A stretch of 64,000 bases of DNA from Algoriphagus sp. CAU 1675 (GTDB lineage Bacteria; Bacteroidota; Bacteroidia; Cytophagales; Cyclobacteriaceae): positions 248,986 to 312,985 of the forward strand of contig NZ_JARHUI010000001.1 in NCBI RefSeq assembly GCF_029222925.1, written 5' to 3'. Of the stretch, positions 35,986-45,001 are shown piece after piece; the first letter of the stretch is position 1; every line of letters starts with the position of its first letter. A model generated the notes under the pieces. It saw only the letters and a list, made by a program, of their open reading frames with translations, was not told the origin of the DNA and searched no databases. The position numbers and the translations under genes are program-made.

Positions 35986-38454
35986 ATGATACAGGATCTA
36001 AGTCTGAAAAAAATCACTGAAATCATAGAAGGAAAACTTCTGCGAAATCAGGAAGAACTTGTGGTATCTCAGTTCAGTATTGATTCCAGACAGATTCTCA
36101 ATCCAGTCACCACACTTTTTTTTGCGCTGAAAGGAGCTAAAGCAAACGGAGAGTCCTTTATTCCTGCTTTGGTTCAGTTGGGAGTACGGGCTTTTGTGGT
36201 CTCTGAATCCTACGACACTCCTGAGAAACCCGTTTCAGGCTTGTCCTTTATTCAGGTCAAAGACCCCAGAAGAGCCCTACAGAAATTGGCCCGATATCAA
36301 AGGGAACAGTTTAAAAATCCAGTTTTGGGAATAACGGGGAGCAATGGTAAAACCATTGTAAAGGAATGGTTGGGTCAGGTTCTTAGCCAGAAATACTCCA
36401 TTGCCAAGAGTCCAAAAAGTTACAATTCGCAAGTCGGAGTACCCCTGTCCATATTTGGAATAGAGCCCTATCACCAGTTGGCGATTTTAGAGGCAGGGAT
36501 ATCCACTGCCGGGGAAATGGAGATCTTGGAGGAAATGATCCGTCCGGATATTGGAATTTTTACCAATATCGGAACCGCCCACCAAGAGGGATTTTCCAGT
36601 CAGGAAGCCAAAATCCGCGAAAAACTGAAGCTATTCACAAATTCCCGATTTCTGATTTACTCCAAGGATCATGAGCTGCTCAGGGAAGAAATTGAGGCTC
36701 GTTTTGATGCAGATAAACTAATTTCCTGGTCTGATCATGCCGGAGCGGACTTTGCCCGTTCGGTTAAAATCAGGCAGGGGGGCGCCAACATCATTTTGAT
36801 GAAGACAGATCTGAGCACCCTGACCTTTCAGGTACCTTTTTCGGATCAGGCTTCTCTGGAAAATATCACTCATGTCATAGTTGCTGCATTGACTTTGGGA
36901 ATGGATGCCTCCAGTATTCAGGAAGGCCTGTCTCATCTGAAGGGAGTAGAAATGCGCCTGACCCTGAAGCCTGGTGTCAATGATTCCCTACTCATTGACG
37001 ATACCTACAACAATGATTTGGCAGGGCTCAAGGTGGCTTTGGATTTTATGCAGCAGCAGCGTCCCAAAAGACGGAAGATCCTTATTTTGTCGGATCTCCT
37101 TCAGCAAGGTCAGCCTGAAATAATATATCCTGAAGTAGCCAAACTGATCCAAGCCCATCATATCAATCAAGTTATTGCTGTGGGGAATGAGATCCGGACT
37201 TTGTCTGGGTTTTTGAAGGAGGATTTTTTGTCATATCCCGACACAGAGGCTTTGTTGAGGGAAATTGAGCCAGGTCAGTTTGAAAATGACCTGATCCTGA
37301 TTACGGGTGCGAGGCCATTTGGCTTTGAGCGAATCGTCAATAAGCTTCAGCAGCGAATTCATGGAACAACTCTGGAAATCAATCTGAATGCACTGACCCA
37401 TAACTTCAACTTCTATAAAAAACTTCTCAACCCTCAAACCAAGGTCATGGTCATGGTCAAGGCTTTTGCCTACGGGGGAGGTGCTGTGGAAATTGCCAAC
37501 CATTTACAAACCATGGGGGCGGACTATCTTGCAGTAGCCTATTCTGATGAGGGGGTGGCTTTGAGAAAGCATGGGATCCGGCTTCCGATTATGGTTCTGA
37601 ATCCAGTCGAGGAGTCCTTTGAGCTTTGCAGCGAATATGAACTGGAACCTGTGGTCTTTAGTCCGGAGTTCTTCAAAAGCCTGGCGGCTTGGTGTTCCCA
37701 TCAGGGAAAAAGCATGTCCGTTCATCTGGATTTGGACACAGGCATGAGAAGACTTGGTTTTGAAACAGCCCAGTTGGAGGAATTGAAAAAGTTGATCCAG
37801 ATGCATCCTGAATTGAAGATTGCCTCTCTTTATACCCATCTGGTTGGGGCAGATGAAGAAATTCACCGGGATTTTTCCTTGGAGCAGCTGGAATTGTTTA
37901 CCAAAATGAAGGATGAACTTCTAGGGATTTTGCCCAACCGTCCTTTGATTCATGCGCTTAACTCAGCAGGCATAGTAGGGTTTCCGGAATATCAATTTGA
38001 TATGGTCCGCTTGGGAATTGGGCTTTACGGAGTAGAGGTTTCCGGAAGATATGACTCCCAATTGAGAGCCATTAGCACCCTGAAGACTACGGTTTCCCAG
38101 GTGAAAGACATAGCTCCGGGTCAAAGTATCGGTTATTCAAGAAAAGGCAAGTTGGATTCCAAAGGACAGATAGCCACCCTTTCCATTGGTTATGCAGATG
38201 GTTATGACCGGAGGTTTTCCAACGGAAAAGGCTATGTACTGATCCATGGCAAAAAAGCCTCGGTGGTAGGCAACGTCTGTATGGATATGGTTATGGTGGA
38301 TGTGTCGGGAATGGATGTAAAAGCTGGAGATGAGGCAATCATCTATGGAGAGCAAATTTCCCTCAAGGAATTGGCCGAGCAAATCGGGACAATTCCCTAT
38401 GAGTTGTTGACCAACATCAGTACCCGTGTCAAGAGGGTGTATTACCTGGACTGA
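35986..38454 (+). CDS. murF-alr: Bifunctional MurF ligase/alanine racemase
   Basis: An 822-residue fusion. The N-terminal ~450 residues are MurF, which adds D-Ala-D-Ala to the UDP-MurNAc-tripeptide; the ATP loop is 'GITGSNGKTIVKEWLGQVL' near residue 118 and the Mur ligase motif is 'TNIGTAHQEGFSSQEAKIR'. The C-terminal ~370 residues are alanine racemase, which makes D-Ala: the PLP lysine is in 'VMVMVKAFAYGGGAVE' near residue 490, with 'LDLDTGMRRLGF', 'MVRLGIGLYG' and 'TLSIGYADGYDRRFSNGKGY' following. The fusion joins D-Ala supply to its use in peptidoglycan precursor synthesis and is known in Bacteroidota. Start taken at the ATG one base after the upstream gene. Confidence 0.95.
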   Translation: MIQDLSLKKITEIIEGKLLRNQEELVVSQFSIDSRQILNPVTTLFFALKGAKANGESFIPALVQLGVRAFVVSESYDTPEKPVSGLSFIQVKDPRRALQKLARYQREQFKNPVLGITGSNGKTIVKEWLGQVLSQKYSIAKSPKSYNSQVGVPLSIFGIEPYHQLAILEAGISTAGEMEILEEMIRPDIGIFTNIGTAHQEGFSSQEAKIREKLKLFTNSRFLIYSKDHELLREEIEARFDADKLISWSDHAGADFARSVKIRQGGANIILMKTDLSTLTFQVPFSDQASLENITHVIVAALTLGMDASSIQEGLSHLKGVEMRLTLKPGVNDSLLIDDTYNNDLAGLKVALDFMQQQRPKRRKILILSDLLQQGQPEIIYPEVAKLIQAHHINQVIAVGNEIRTLSGFLKEDFLSYPDTEALLREIEPGQFENDLILITGARPFGFERIVNKLQQRIHGTTLEINLNALTHNFNFYKKLLNPQTKVMVMVKAFAYGGGAVEIANHLQTMGADYLAVAYSDEGVALRKHGIRLPIMVLNPVEESFELCSEYELEPVVFSPEFFKSLAAWCSHQGKSMSVHLDLDTGMRRLGFETAQLEELKKLIQMHPELKIASLYTHLVGADEEIHRDFSLEQLELFTKMKDELLGILPNRPLIHALNSAGIVGFPEYQFDMVRLGIGLYGVEVSGRYDSQLRAISTLKTTVSQVKDIAPGQSIGYSRKGKLDSKGQIATLSIGYADGYDRRFSNGKGYVLIHGKKASVVGNVCMDMVMVDVSGMDVKAGDEAIIYGEQISLKELAEQIGTIPYELLTNISTRVKRVYYLD

Positions 38455-38490
38455 GGGGTCTTTGAATCTACTTTTTTAATAAATTCAGGA

Positions 38491-39297
38491 ATGAAACTGA
38501 GCAAAAAGCGACTGGCACATATTGTTTTCGAATCGAATGATGTCCCTTCCCGGACCTTTGATGTGGTTTTGCTGATTTTGATTTTTGGGTCGGTAATCGT
38601 GGCCATTTTGGATTCGGTGGCTGACCTCCGCAGCCGATTTGGGGACCTCTTTTACATACTCGAACTGGTCTTTACTTTACTCTTTACCATAGAATATATT
38701 CTCAGGATCTGGTTGACCAGCAAGACCTGGAAATATGCATTTAGCTTTTATGGGATAGTAGATTTGCTGGCTATTCTTCCTGTATATCTGAGTTTTTTTG
38801 TGGCCAATACCCATCTGCTGACGGTTGTTCGGGCGCTACGTTTGCTCCGGGTGATCCGGATTTTAAAACTTGGAAGATATTTAGCTGAGGCGGAGTTTAT
38901 TACGAGTTCCCTGAAGGCAAGCATGACCAAAATCCAAATATTTTTATTTACCGTGCTGACGGTGGTGCTGATTATGGGAACCCTGATGTTTTTGATCGAA
39001 GGTCCGGAATCCGGATTCACTTCCATTCCCCGGTCCATGTACTGGGCTATTGTTACCTTGACGACCGTGGGTTTTGGGGATATTACTCCCCAGACGCCTC
39101 TGGGGCAGTTTGTCGCTTCTTTGATTATGCTTTTGGGTTATGCCATCATCGCCGTTCCTACAGGCATTGTCTCTGCAGAAATGGCAAAACAGAAGCCGGC
39201 AAAGCATCATGAAACTACCCGAACCTGCACTCATTGTGGAAAGGATGGATTGGATCCAGATGACAAGTTTTGCAGAAATTGCGGGGAGGAGCTGTAA
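38491..39297 (+). CDS. Voltage-gated K+ channel-like protein with C-terminal zinc ribbon
   Basis: A 268-residue six-helix ion-transport protein. S4 carries regularly spaced arginines ('TVVRALRLLRVIRILKLGRY') as a voltage sensor, and the pore has the K+ selectivity filter in 'YWAIVTLTTVGFGDITPQTP'. After S6 ('LIMLLGYAIIAVPTGIVSAE') a short tail ends in a zinc-ribbon-like C-T-H-C ... C-R-N-C motif. The zinc ribbon on a cytoplasmic tail is seen in some bacterial channels; its role is unclear. It lies 36 bases after murF-alr on the same strand. Confidence 0.92.
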   Translation: MKLSKKRLAHIVFESNDVPSRTFDVVLLILIFGSVIVAILDSVADLRSRFGDLFYILELVFTLLFTIEYILRIWLTSKTWKYAFSFYGIVDLLAILPVYLSFFVANTHLLTVVRALRLLRVIRILKLGRYLAEAEFITSSLKASMTKIQIFLFTVLTVVLIMGTLMFLIEGPESGFTSIPRSMYWAIVTLTTVGFGDITPQTPLGQFVASLIMLLGYAIIAVPTGIVSAEMAKQKPAKHHETTRTCTHCGKDGLDPDDKFCRNCGEEL

Positions 39298-39631
39298 GGT
39301 GCTCCACTGTATTTGGAAATTCATTTTTCCCCTTGATTTTTAATTCTGCAATTTTCCTTTTGAATGACTTTATAGGCCTGGCTCTATATAATGGGAATGA
39401 ACTTCTTTGGCTTTTACAAAATGGTTGGGCAATACAATGAAGTTTAATATGCATTCCTAATCATTTTTTGTTCTTTCTCTTCGTTAAGGATTAAGTACTG
39501 AATTAAGCCCGAATTGGAGTTTCCTCCTAAGGGGAGTTATTAGCCTGTTTTACTCAAAATATCCCTGAATTCTGGGATTGAAATTGCTCTTGATATGAAG
39601 GAATTTGAAACCTAATCAGGCTTTGACTTCC
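39298..39631. other. 334-base intergenic stretch with operator 1
   Basis: No gene is supported here. The distal end carries the first palindromic operator (39561-39578). This is the boundary between the core chromosome genes on the left and the palindrome-linked hydrolase cluster on the right. Confidence 0.5.
39561..39578. promoter_or_regulatory. Palindromic operator 1 (hydrolase regulon)
   Basis: ATCCCTGAATTCTGGGAT, an 18-base dyad with one mismatched pair. It lies 53 bases upstream of the ATG of the esterase-like gene, the first of a three-gene plus-strand operon. It belongs to a six-member set found only between 39.5 and 50.2 kb. Confidence 0.75.
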
Positions 39632-40861
39632 ATGAAACTACAACATCTCTTTTTTGCAATCCTTTGTTCCATTATTCTTAAACCTAGTTTTGGTCAAGAG
39701 CAACTCTACTACCAAGGTTTTCAAGACAGCCTTTTCTCGGAGATATTGGGTGAAAAGCGGCAACTTCTCATCTATCTTCCCCAAAGCACCCGAAGCCTGA
39801 AAATGGGCCAATCTTCCAGCCCGGTAGTATACTTGCTGGATGCCAATAGTCAATTTTCCATCAGCTCACAGATCATCAAGCAGCTCAGCTTTGATGCGGT
39901 ACCTCCATCCATTCTCGTTGGTATTGTCAATACCAACCGGACCCGCGACTTAACACCGACTCCCATAGCGGATGATCCTACCGGTTTTGATGTGTCCCAA
40001 TCTGGAGGAGGAGAGTCTTTTCTGGATTTTATCGAAAAGGAACTGATTCCCTACATCGACCAAAAATATGCCACCACCCCCTATCGAACCTTTATCGGCC
40101 ATTCCTTGGGAGGTCTGTTTTCAGGCTACTTATTGGCTACCCGGCCTCATTTGTTCAAGAATGTGATTTCATTGGACCCTACTTCCAATTGGGATAATGG
40201 CCTTTTGGTCAAGAAACTTAAAGAAGCTGCTGATCAGGGAAAATTAGCAGGCAAGGGTTATGTCTTTGCTGTGGCAGACCCCGAGCCTACCGGAATATTC
40301 AAAATTGATTCCTTAATGTCGACTTTCCGGATTCCCAATGAGCAGATTAGAGACTACCTCAATCCACGGTCTGATGTACGGTTTTTGTATAAAAACTACT
40401 CGAAAGGGTCACATAGCGACATGGTCATTCCGGGAATCTATGATGGGATGAAATTCTTGTTTTCCTGGTATGCAGACTTGCAGCAGGAGTTGGTAGATGC
40501 TGCCGACCCAATCGTAGGAACAAGCCAGACTACCGAGGAACTCATCACCAAAATCGAATCCATCTATCAACGCATGTCAGACGAATTTGGCTATAAGGTG
40601 AAACCCCAGGAAGACCTCATCAATAATTTGGGCTATTGGTCCTTGCAGGCAGGGGATTTGGAGCGCAGCAAACTGTTTTTTGAAATGAATGTCCAAAACT
40701 ACCCCGAAAGCGCCAATGTATATGATTCGATGGGGGATTATTATTTGGCGGCTGAACAGCCGGAGGATGCAGCCCGGTTTTTTGAGGTGGCACTAATGCG
40801 GGATGAAAATCAACAGACCAGGAAAAAGTTGGAGGAATTGCAAGCTCGATCCAAAAACTAA
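39632..40861 (+). CDS. Secreted esterase-like alpha/beta hydrolase with C-terminal TPR-like region
   Basis: A 409-residue exported protein (MKLQHLFFAILCSIILKPSF signal peptide; the ATG at 39632 is preferred over an in-frame TTG nine codons upstream). The Esterase_D-type domain (PF00756-like) has the nucleophile in 'FIGHSLGGLFSGYLLATRPH' near residue 160 and a candidate catalytic His in 'SKGSHSDMVIPGIY'. The last ~100 residues form helical, TPR-like pairs ('GYWSLQAGDLERSKLFFEMN', 'AAEQPEDAARFFEVALMRDE'). It resembles the enterochelin-esterase relatives common in Bacteroidota. Operator 1 lies directly upstream, and the next gene begins one base after its stop. Confidence 0.88.
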   Translation: MKLQHLFFAILCSIILKPSFGQEQLYYQGFQDSLFSEILGEKRQLLIYLPQSTRSLKMGQSSSPVVYLLDANSQFSISSQIIKQLSFDAVPPSILVGIVNTNRTRDLTPTPIADDPTGFDVSQSGGGESFLDFIEKELIPYIDQKYATTPYRTFIGHSLGGLFSGYLLATRPHLFKNVISLDPTSNWDNGLLVKKLKEAADQGKLAGKGYVFAVADPEPTGIFKIDSLMSTFRIPNEQIRDYLNPRSDVRFLYKNYSKGSHSDMVIPGIYDGMKFLFSWYADLQQELVDAADPIVGTSQTTEELITKIESIYQRMSDEFGYKVKPQEDLINNLGYWSLQAGDLERSKLFFEMNVQNYPESANVYDSMGDYYLAAEQPEDAARFFEVALMRDENQQTRKKLEELQARSKN

Positions 40862-41848
40862 ATGCGAATAGCATATTTGTTCCTCTGTTTTCAGATTGGC
40901 TTTGTCCAATTGCTCTTTTCTCAAGAAGTCAAGGAAAAATTTCTACTGGCCAACGGGGTCAACTTGCACTACTTGGACTTTGGGGGTGAAGGATCACCTA
41001 TAATCTTTATGCAATCCTTTCACGAAGATGCTTCCGAGTGGTATACCGGCGAAATGGCCGGAATAGCCAATGAGTTTCTGCCGAACTATCGGGTTCTGGC
41101 CGTCACTCGAAGAGGTTGGGGTAAATCGGACCATACAAAATGGGGCTATGATGTGGCTACGCAGTCAGAGGACTTATTGGGTTTTATGGATGCCTTGGGC
41201 TTAAAGAAAGCTGTTTTAATCGGACGAATTCCTGCCAATCAGGATATGATTTGGATTGCAGAGCATCATCCAGATCGAATCGCTGCAATGATTATGATTG
41301 GGAACCCATATTTAGGTTTGAATTCCTCCATTTCTGAAATAAGAGAATACGAAACTGAGTTGCTGGCTATGTCCTGGGACCTGGGTGAACGTGCGCTGGA
41401 AATGCGCGGGCCGAGAGGCAGTTGGAGTCCACACTTTCTAAAGGATTCTACCAAAGGAATTGACATTTCTACACTGCGATTTTTAAGTAAAATGGATGTT
41501 GAAAGTCTGCCCGGCGGAAGGAATCTATTCTACATGGACCGAACCATTCGGCAAGTTTCCGCACCGGATTTCAAACCCTGGAATGATCGGGTGGCTAAGG
41601 CTGCCATGTACTTCAGGGAGTTGGGAAAGGATCAGGGCAGACAAGAATTTATCCGAGCCTACCTGATGGAACATGATCCGGGGCCAACGTTCAGGGCAAG
41701 TTTGGAGCGGGCATTTGGTGAAAATCTTAAAACTACTTGGGAACCGGAAATCCCTGAAAATGCCGATCCGGACCTGTTTTGGATTGAGGTGTACGCACCG
41801 TTTTTTGTTGATGAAATTAAAGCTTTTCTGAGAGAGCATAAACTCTAA
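40862..41848 (+). CDS. Secreted alpha/beta-hydrolase-fold protein lacking the nucleophile (paralogue 1)
   Basis: A 328-residue exported protein (MRIAYLFLCFQIGFVQLLFS). The fold is that of an alpha/beta hydrolase ('VTRRGWGKSDHTKWGYDVAT', 'EDLLGFMDALGLKKAVLIGR'). At the nucleophile elbow, however, where GxSxG is expected, the sequence is G121-R-I-P-A-N: no Ser, Cys or Asp occupies the nucleophile position. There is also no GH-type catalytic histidine near the C-terminus. This suggests a binding or scaffold role, or an altered mechanism. The next gene is a paralogue with the same change. Second gene of the operon behind operator 1. Confidence 0.82.
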   Translation: MRIAYLFLCFQIGFVQLLFSQEVKEKFLLANGVNLHYLDFGGEGSPIIFMQSFHEDASEWYTGEMAGIANEFLPNYRVLAVTRRGWGKSDHTKWGYDVATQSEDLLGFMDALGLKKAVLIGRIPANQDMIWIAEHHPDRIAAMIMIGNPYLGLNSSISEIREYETELLAMSWDLGERALEMRGPRGSWSPHFLKDSTKGIDISTLRFLSKMDVESLPGGRNLFYMDRTIRQVSAPDFKPWNDRVAKAAMYFRELGKDQGRQEFIRAYLMEHDPGPTFRASLERAFGENLKTTWEPEIPENADPDLFWIEVYAPFFVDEIKAFLREHKL

Positions 41849-41851
41849 AAC

Positions 41852-42865
41852 ATGAAAATGAAACCACTTAAAACCCCTTATTTTCTATCAGTCCTAATTG
41901 GACTTTTAGGGATCAGTTTGCCGATCTTCGCCCAGGAAAGCCAGCCTCGCTATGTGTCGAAAATGGCGAACCTAGGAGAAATCCAAATGGAATATTATGA
42001 CCATGGGGGAACAGGACCACTATTGATCGAAGTACAGGATTTTCACAACTATTACGAGGGTCCCTATTACAGACCTGATTCCCCGGGATTTGATTTTTTG
42101 GAAGAGTTGACCCAAGACTTTCACGTGGTAGCCCCTATGCGCAGAGGCTATGGCAAAAGTACAGATACCAAATGGGGAATGGATGTGGCCACACTCGGCA
42201 AGGATTTACTCCTTTTTATGGATGCGCTTGGGGTAGAAAAGGCATTTTTCTATGGTCGCTTTCCGGGCAGTCAGGAGCTGACCTGGATAGCCGAGCATCA
42301 TCCCGAGCGGGTGTTGGGTTTGATTTATTTCAACAACCCCATCGTGTTGGTGGAGTGTTCTGATTTGGAAGTTATCGAGTACTTTGAAAACATCAGTGTC
42401 TTCACCCCGGATTTTGACAAAGAAAAACTGCAACGCATCATGGGTTCCCGTGCGATGTGGCGCCCTGATTTTCTGACAAACGAAGAGTTGCGTATTGATG
42501 TACCTGCTCTACGCTTTATCAATCCGGAGTTTGAGCGATTCAATTTTAACCTGGCTATGTTTGAATCTGGGGAAATCAAAATCATGAGTGAAGAAGAGTT
42601 TCCCGGCCGGGAAAAGGAACAACAATACCTAAAAGAGCTACTAGCAGACTCGATTCGCTATAATCAAATGTATGAAAAACTGAAAGCCTGCAATCTAACC
42701 GATGAAATAGAAGAAGGGATGAAGCGTGCCTTTGGGGGAAATCTAATTACCCGATTGGAGCAAGATTTCCCTCAGAAACTAGACAGTGAGCAGGCTTTTG
42801 CGGACTACCTCATTTGGCAGGCTGAGCATATTTTGGCTTTTAAGGAAGAGGTGATGAAAGAGTAG
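41852..42865 (+). CDS. Secreted alpha/beta-hydrolase-fold protein lacking the nucleophile (paralogue 2)
   Basis: A 337-residue exported protein (signal peptide ending 'LLGISLPIFAQ'). It is clearly related to the preceding gene: both share 'KWG-DVAT', 'FMDALG', 'WIAEHHP-R' and the same elbow context. The expected GxSxG reads G135-R-F-P-G-S here, so the nucleophile position is Phe; Ser140 lies three residues past it. No C-terminal catalytic His motif is seen. Two diverged neighbours with the same loss argue for a retained non-hydrolytic function. It starts three bases after the previous stop and ends the operon, convergent with the S9 peptidase gene. Confidence 0.82.
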   Translation: MKMKPLKTPYFLSVLIGLLGISLPIFAQESQPRYVSKMANLGEIQMEYYDHGGTGPLLIEVQDFHNYYEGPYYRPDSPGFDFLEELTQDFHVVAPMRRGYGKSTDTKWGMDVATLGKDLLLFMDALGVEKAFFYGRFPGSQELTWIAEHHPERVLGLIYFNNPIVLVECSDLEVIEYFENISVFTPDFDKEKLQRIMGSRAMWRPDFLTNEELRIDVPALRFINPEFERFNFNLAMFESGEIKIMSEEEFPGREKEQQYLKELLADSIRYNQMYEKLKACNLTDEIEEGMKRAFGGNLITRLEQDFPQKLDSEQAFADYLIWQAEHILAFKEEVMKE

Positions 42866-42935
42866 TCAGCGCATTTACCTTAGAGATATTTTAAGGAAAA
42901 TGGTTTTAAAGGGGACCTTGGATAACCTATCGCTC

Positions 42936-44927
42936 TTATTTTTCCATCAACCCCTCAATAAAATCCATAGTAGCTCCTATCATGTATAGCCCAGCTAAGG
43001 GTCCATCAGGTTCTACTCCGTGGCCTGCGCCATTTGCTTTAATGTAGCGAACTTGACCTCCTGCACTTTTGATGGCTTCGGCCATTTTATCACTGTTTTG
43101 ATAAACTACCCTGGGATCAGCAGTTCCATGCATCAAAAATAAAGGTTCGGTGATATTGGCCGCATGCGTCAAGGGGGATAGCCCGTCAATGATTGGTTTT
43201 TTAACAGGATCGGTAAAATCTCCGAACTCATGTTTGTACCATCTGCTGTGGAAGTTGTTTTCGTGCATTACCAGACTGAAATCTGATACTCCTGCTACAC
43301 TTACCCCTCCCAAAAACTCTCCAGGAAACTGAGCTAGAGTAGCCATCACTAGATAGCCCCCGTGAGATTGACCCATGAGCAAAACCCTGTCACCATCCAA
43401 GTCAGGTTGGCTTTTGATCCATTCAAGCAGGTATTTAATATCCTCCACCTGTTTGGTTCTTTGATCAAAATTGTCTGCTTCAGCAAAGCCAACTCCGTAA
43501 CCGCTGGAGCCTCTATAATCTGGTGCTATGACTGCTATTCCGTGATTGATGAAATAGTTGCCTAGATCAATGGCATAAGGAAAAGCCGGCATATCCGGGC
43601 CACCATGCAAACTGATGATGACGGGTATTTTTTCATACTCCGATTGCAGGGGCTTATATAGGTATGCGGGAATATCTGCTCGGACTCCGATCGAATCGTC
43701 TGAAGTAGGATAAGTGAAGGCCGTAAATTCCAATGCATCTTTTTGCTGCTCATGGATACTTTCATCTACAGTCTGTTGTTCGCCTGTTTTCAAATCATGG
43801 ACCAGGATTTTTCCTCCGGAATAATTCCTCACGGCAAAGACCACTTGATTGTCTTCGGTGACCAGGAATGGATTTTTGGTAAGCCAATTCAGGGCGAAAT
43901 CCAGTTGATCGTAGACGGTTTGAAGCTGATTGGTTCTGCGATCGAGCGCAAAAATTTTCCCGAAGCCACCGGCATTGGCAGAAAAGACGAGGTATTTTTC
44001 ATCGGGGCTTAAGGCTAAATGATGAACATCTGCAGCCATGGGAGGAGATACCTGCCAAACCGAATCGTGTTGCATCGCAAACAGGGTGTTGAACTCTTTG
44101 GACAAGCCTTCCGAGCCAACTCGGAGAAAATAGGTGGTGGTAAAATCTTTAGTATAAACCTGAACGTCAAATAAAAGAATGGAAGGGTTACTCTGTTGAT
44201 AGGTCAGGCTGTCTGCAGCGTAGGCTGTTTTGCGGATCGTCTTATTTTTCAGATCAAGTTCCAAAGGCGTGTATGAATTGGAAACCAGCACCTCATTCAT
44301 GACCAGGGTATTTCGTTCCAAATCAAAATCTTGAAGCGAAAGGAGTTCAGCGTTTTCTAGCATGACTTCCGGTGTTGCATTTTTATCTGCAGCTAACCGG
44401 TACACGAAATGTTTACCGGTTTGCTGGTCTTCATCTGCCGCTAGAATATGTGTGCCATCCCGGCTGATAGCGATATCATACAATCCACCATGCCCGGTGA
44501 TCAAGGTATCGATGGTACCGGTTGCCTCCTCCATTTTCATCAGGATACGATCTTCTGTACTCCTGTTTTCATCCAGAAAATAGTAAAATCCATCCCTGAA
44601 CTGAAGCTGCCCCAACATCCCGACCATGGGCACATGCCCTTCAAAGGGACTCACCTGCTTATCCTCGGTATTCAGGCTAATAGTCTGACCATTTTTTCTG
44701 AATATCACCTGCTCACCTTCTGTGCGGATCAATTCGTAAAAAACATTTTGATAAGACATCAAATTCATGAAGTCGCTGACCTGACCGAAGGAGACCTTAT
44801 CAATATTTTTTACTTCTAATGATCCTGGTTTGGGGAATCCTGCGAAACTCAAATAGGCCACAAGAATTATGACCAAAGAGAAAATACCTAAAAAAAGAAA
44901 GCCGATGACTTTGAAAAATTTCTTCAT
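42936..44927 (-). CDS. S9-family (prolyl oligopeptidase-type) serine peptidase
   Basis: A 663-residue protein with an N-terminal membrane anchor or signal (residues 7-29, 'VIGFLFLGIFSLVIILVAYL'), a beta-propeller of WD-like repeats (about 60-400, 'ALSPDEKYLVFSANAGGFGK') and a C-terminal peptidase domain with 'VIISLHGGPDMPAFPYAIDL', 'APDYRGSSGYGVGF', the nucleophile in 'VLLMGQSHGGYLVMATLAQF', the acid in 'MHGTADPRVVYQ' and the His in 'NGAGHGVEPDGPL'. All catalytic elements are intact. These enzymes cleave short peptides; this one probably acts in the periplasm. Operator 2 lies 51 bases upstream. Confidence 0.92.
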   Translation of the reverse strand: MKKFFKVIGFLFLGIFSLVIILVAYLSFAGFPKPGSLEVKNIDKVSFGQVSDFMNLMSYQNVFYELIRTEGEQVIFRKNGQTISLNTEDKQVSPFEGHVPMVGMLGQLQFRDGFYYFLDENRSTEDRILMKMEEATGTIDTLITGHGGLYDIAISRDGTHILAADEDQQTGKHFVYRLAADKNATPEVMLENAELLSLQDFDLERNTLVMNEVLVSNSYTPLELDLKNKTIRKTAYAADSLTYQQSNPSILLFDVQVYTKDFTTTYFLRVGSEGLSKEFNTLFAMQHDSVWQVSPPMAADVHHLALSPDEKYLVFSANAGGFGKIFALDRRTNQLQTVYDQLDFALNWLTKNPFLVTEDNQVVFAVRNYSGGKILVHDLKTGEQQTVDESIHEQQKDALEFTAFTYPTSDDSIGVRADIPAYLYKPLQSEYEKIPVIISLHGGPDMPAFPYAIDLGNYFINHGIAVIAPDYRGSSGYGVGFAEADNFDQRTKQVEDIKYLLEWIKSQPDLDGDRVLLMGQSHGGYLVMATLAQFPGEFLGGVSVAGVSDFSLVMHENNFHSRWYKHEFGDFTDPVKKPIIDGLSPLTHAANITEPLFLMHGTADPRVVYQNSDKMAEAIKSAGGQVRYIKANGAGHGVEPDGPLAGLYMIGATMDFIEGLMEK

Positions 44928-44978
44928 TATTGATTGATTTTAGACAGGTAAAAATGAAAAGTTTAAGGATAGAGGTCA

Positions 44979-44996
44979 ATCCCTGATTTCAGGGAT
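44979..44996. promoter_or_regulatory. Palindromic operator 2 (hydrolase regulon)
   Basis: ATCCCTGATTTCAGGGAT, a dyad with perfect 8-base arms and a TT centre, 51 bases upstream of the S9 peptidase start on the minus strand. A third half-site TTCAGGG follows at 45001-45007, spaced 13 bases from the second arm, as also seen at operator 6. Confidence 0.75.
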
Positions 44997-45001
44997 ATGG
45001 T

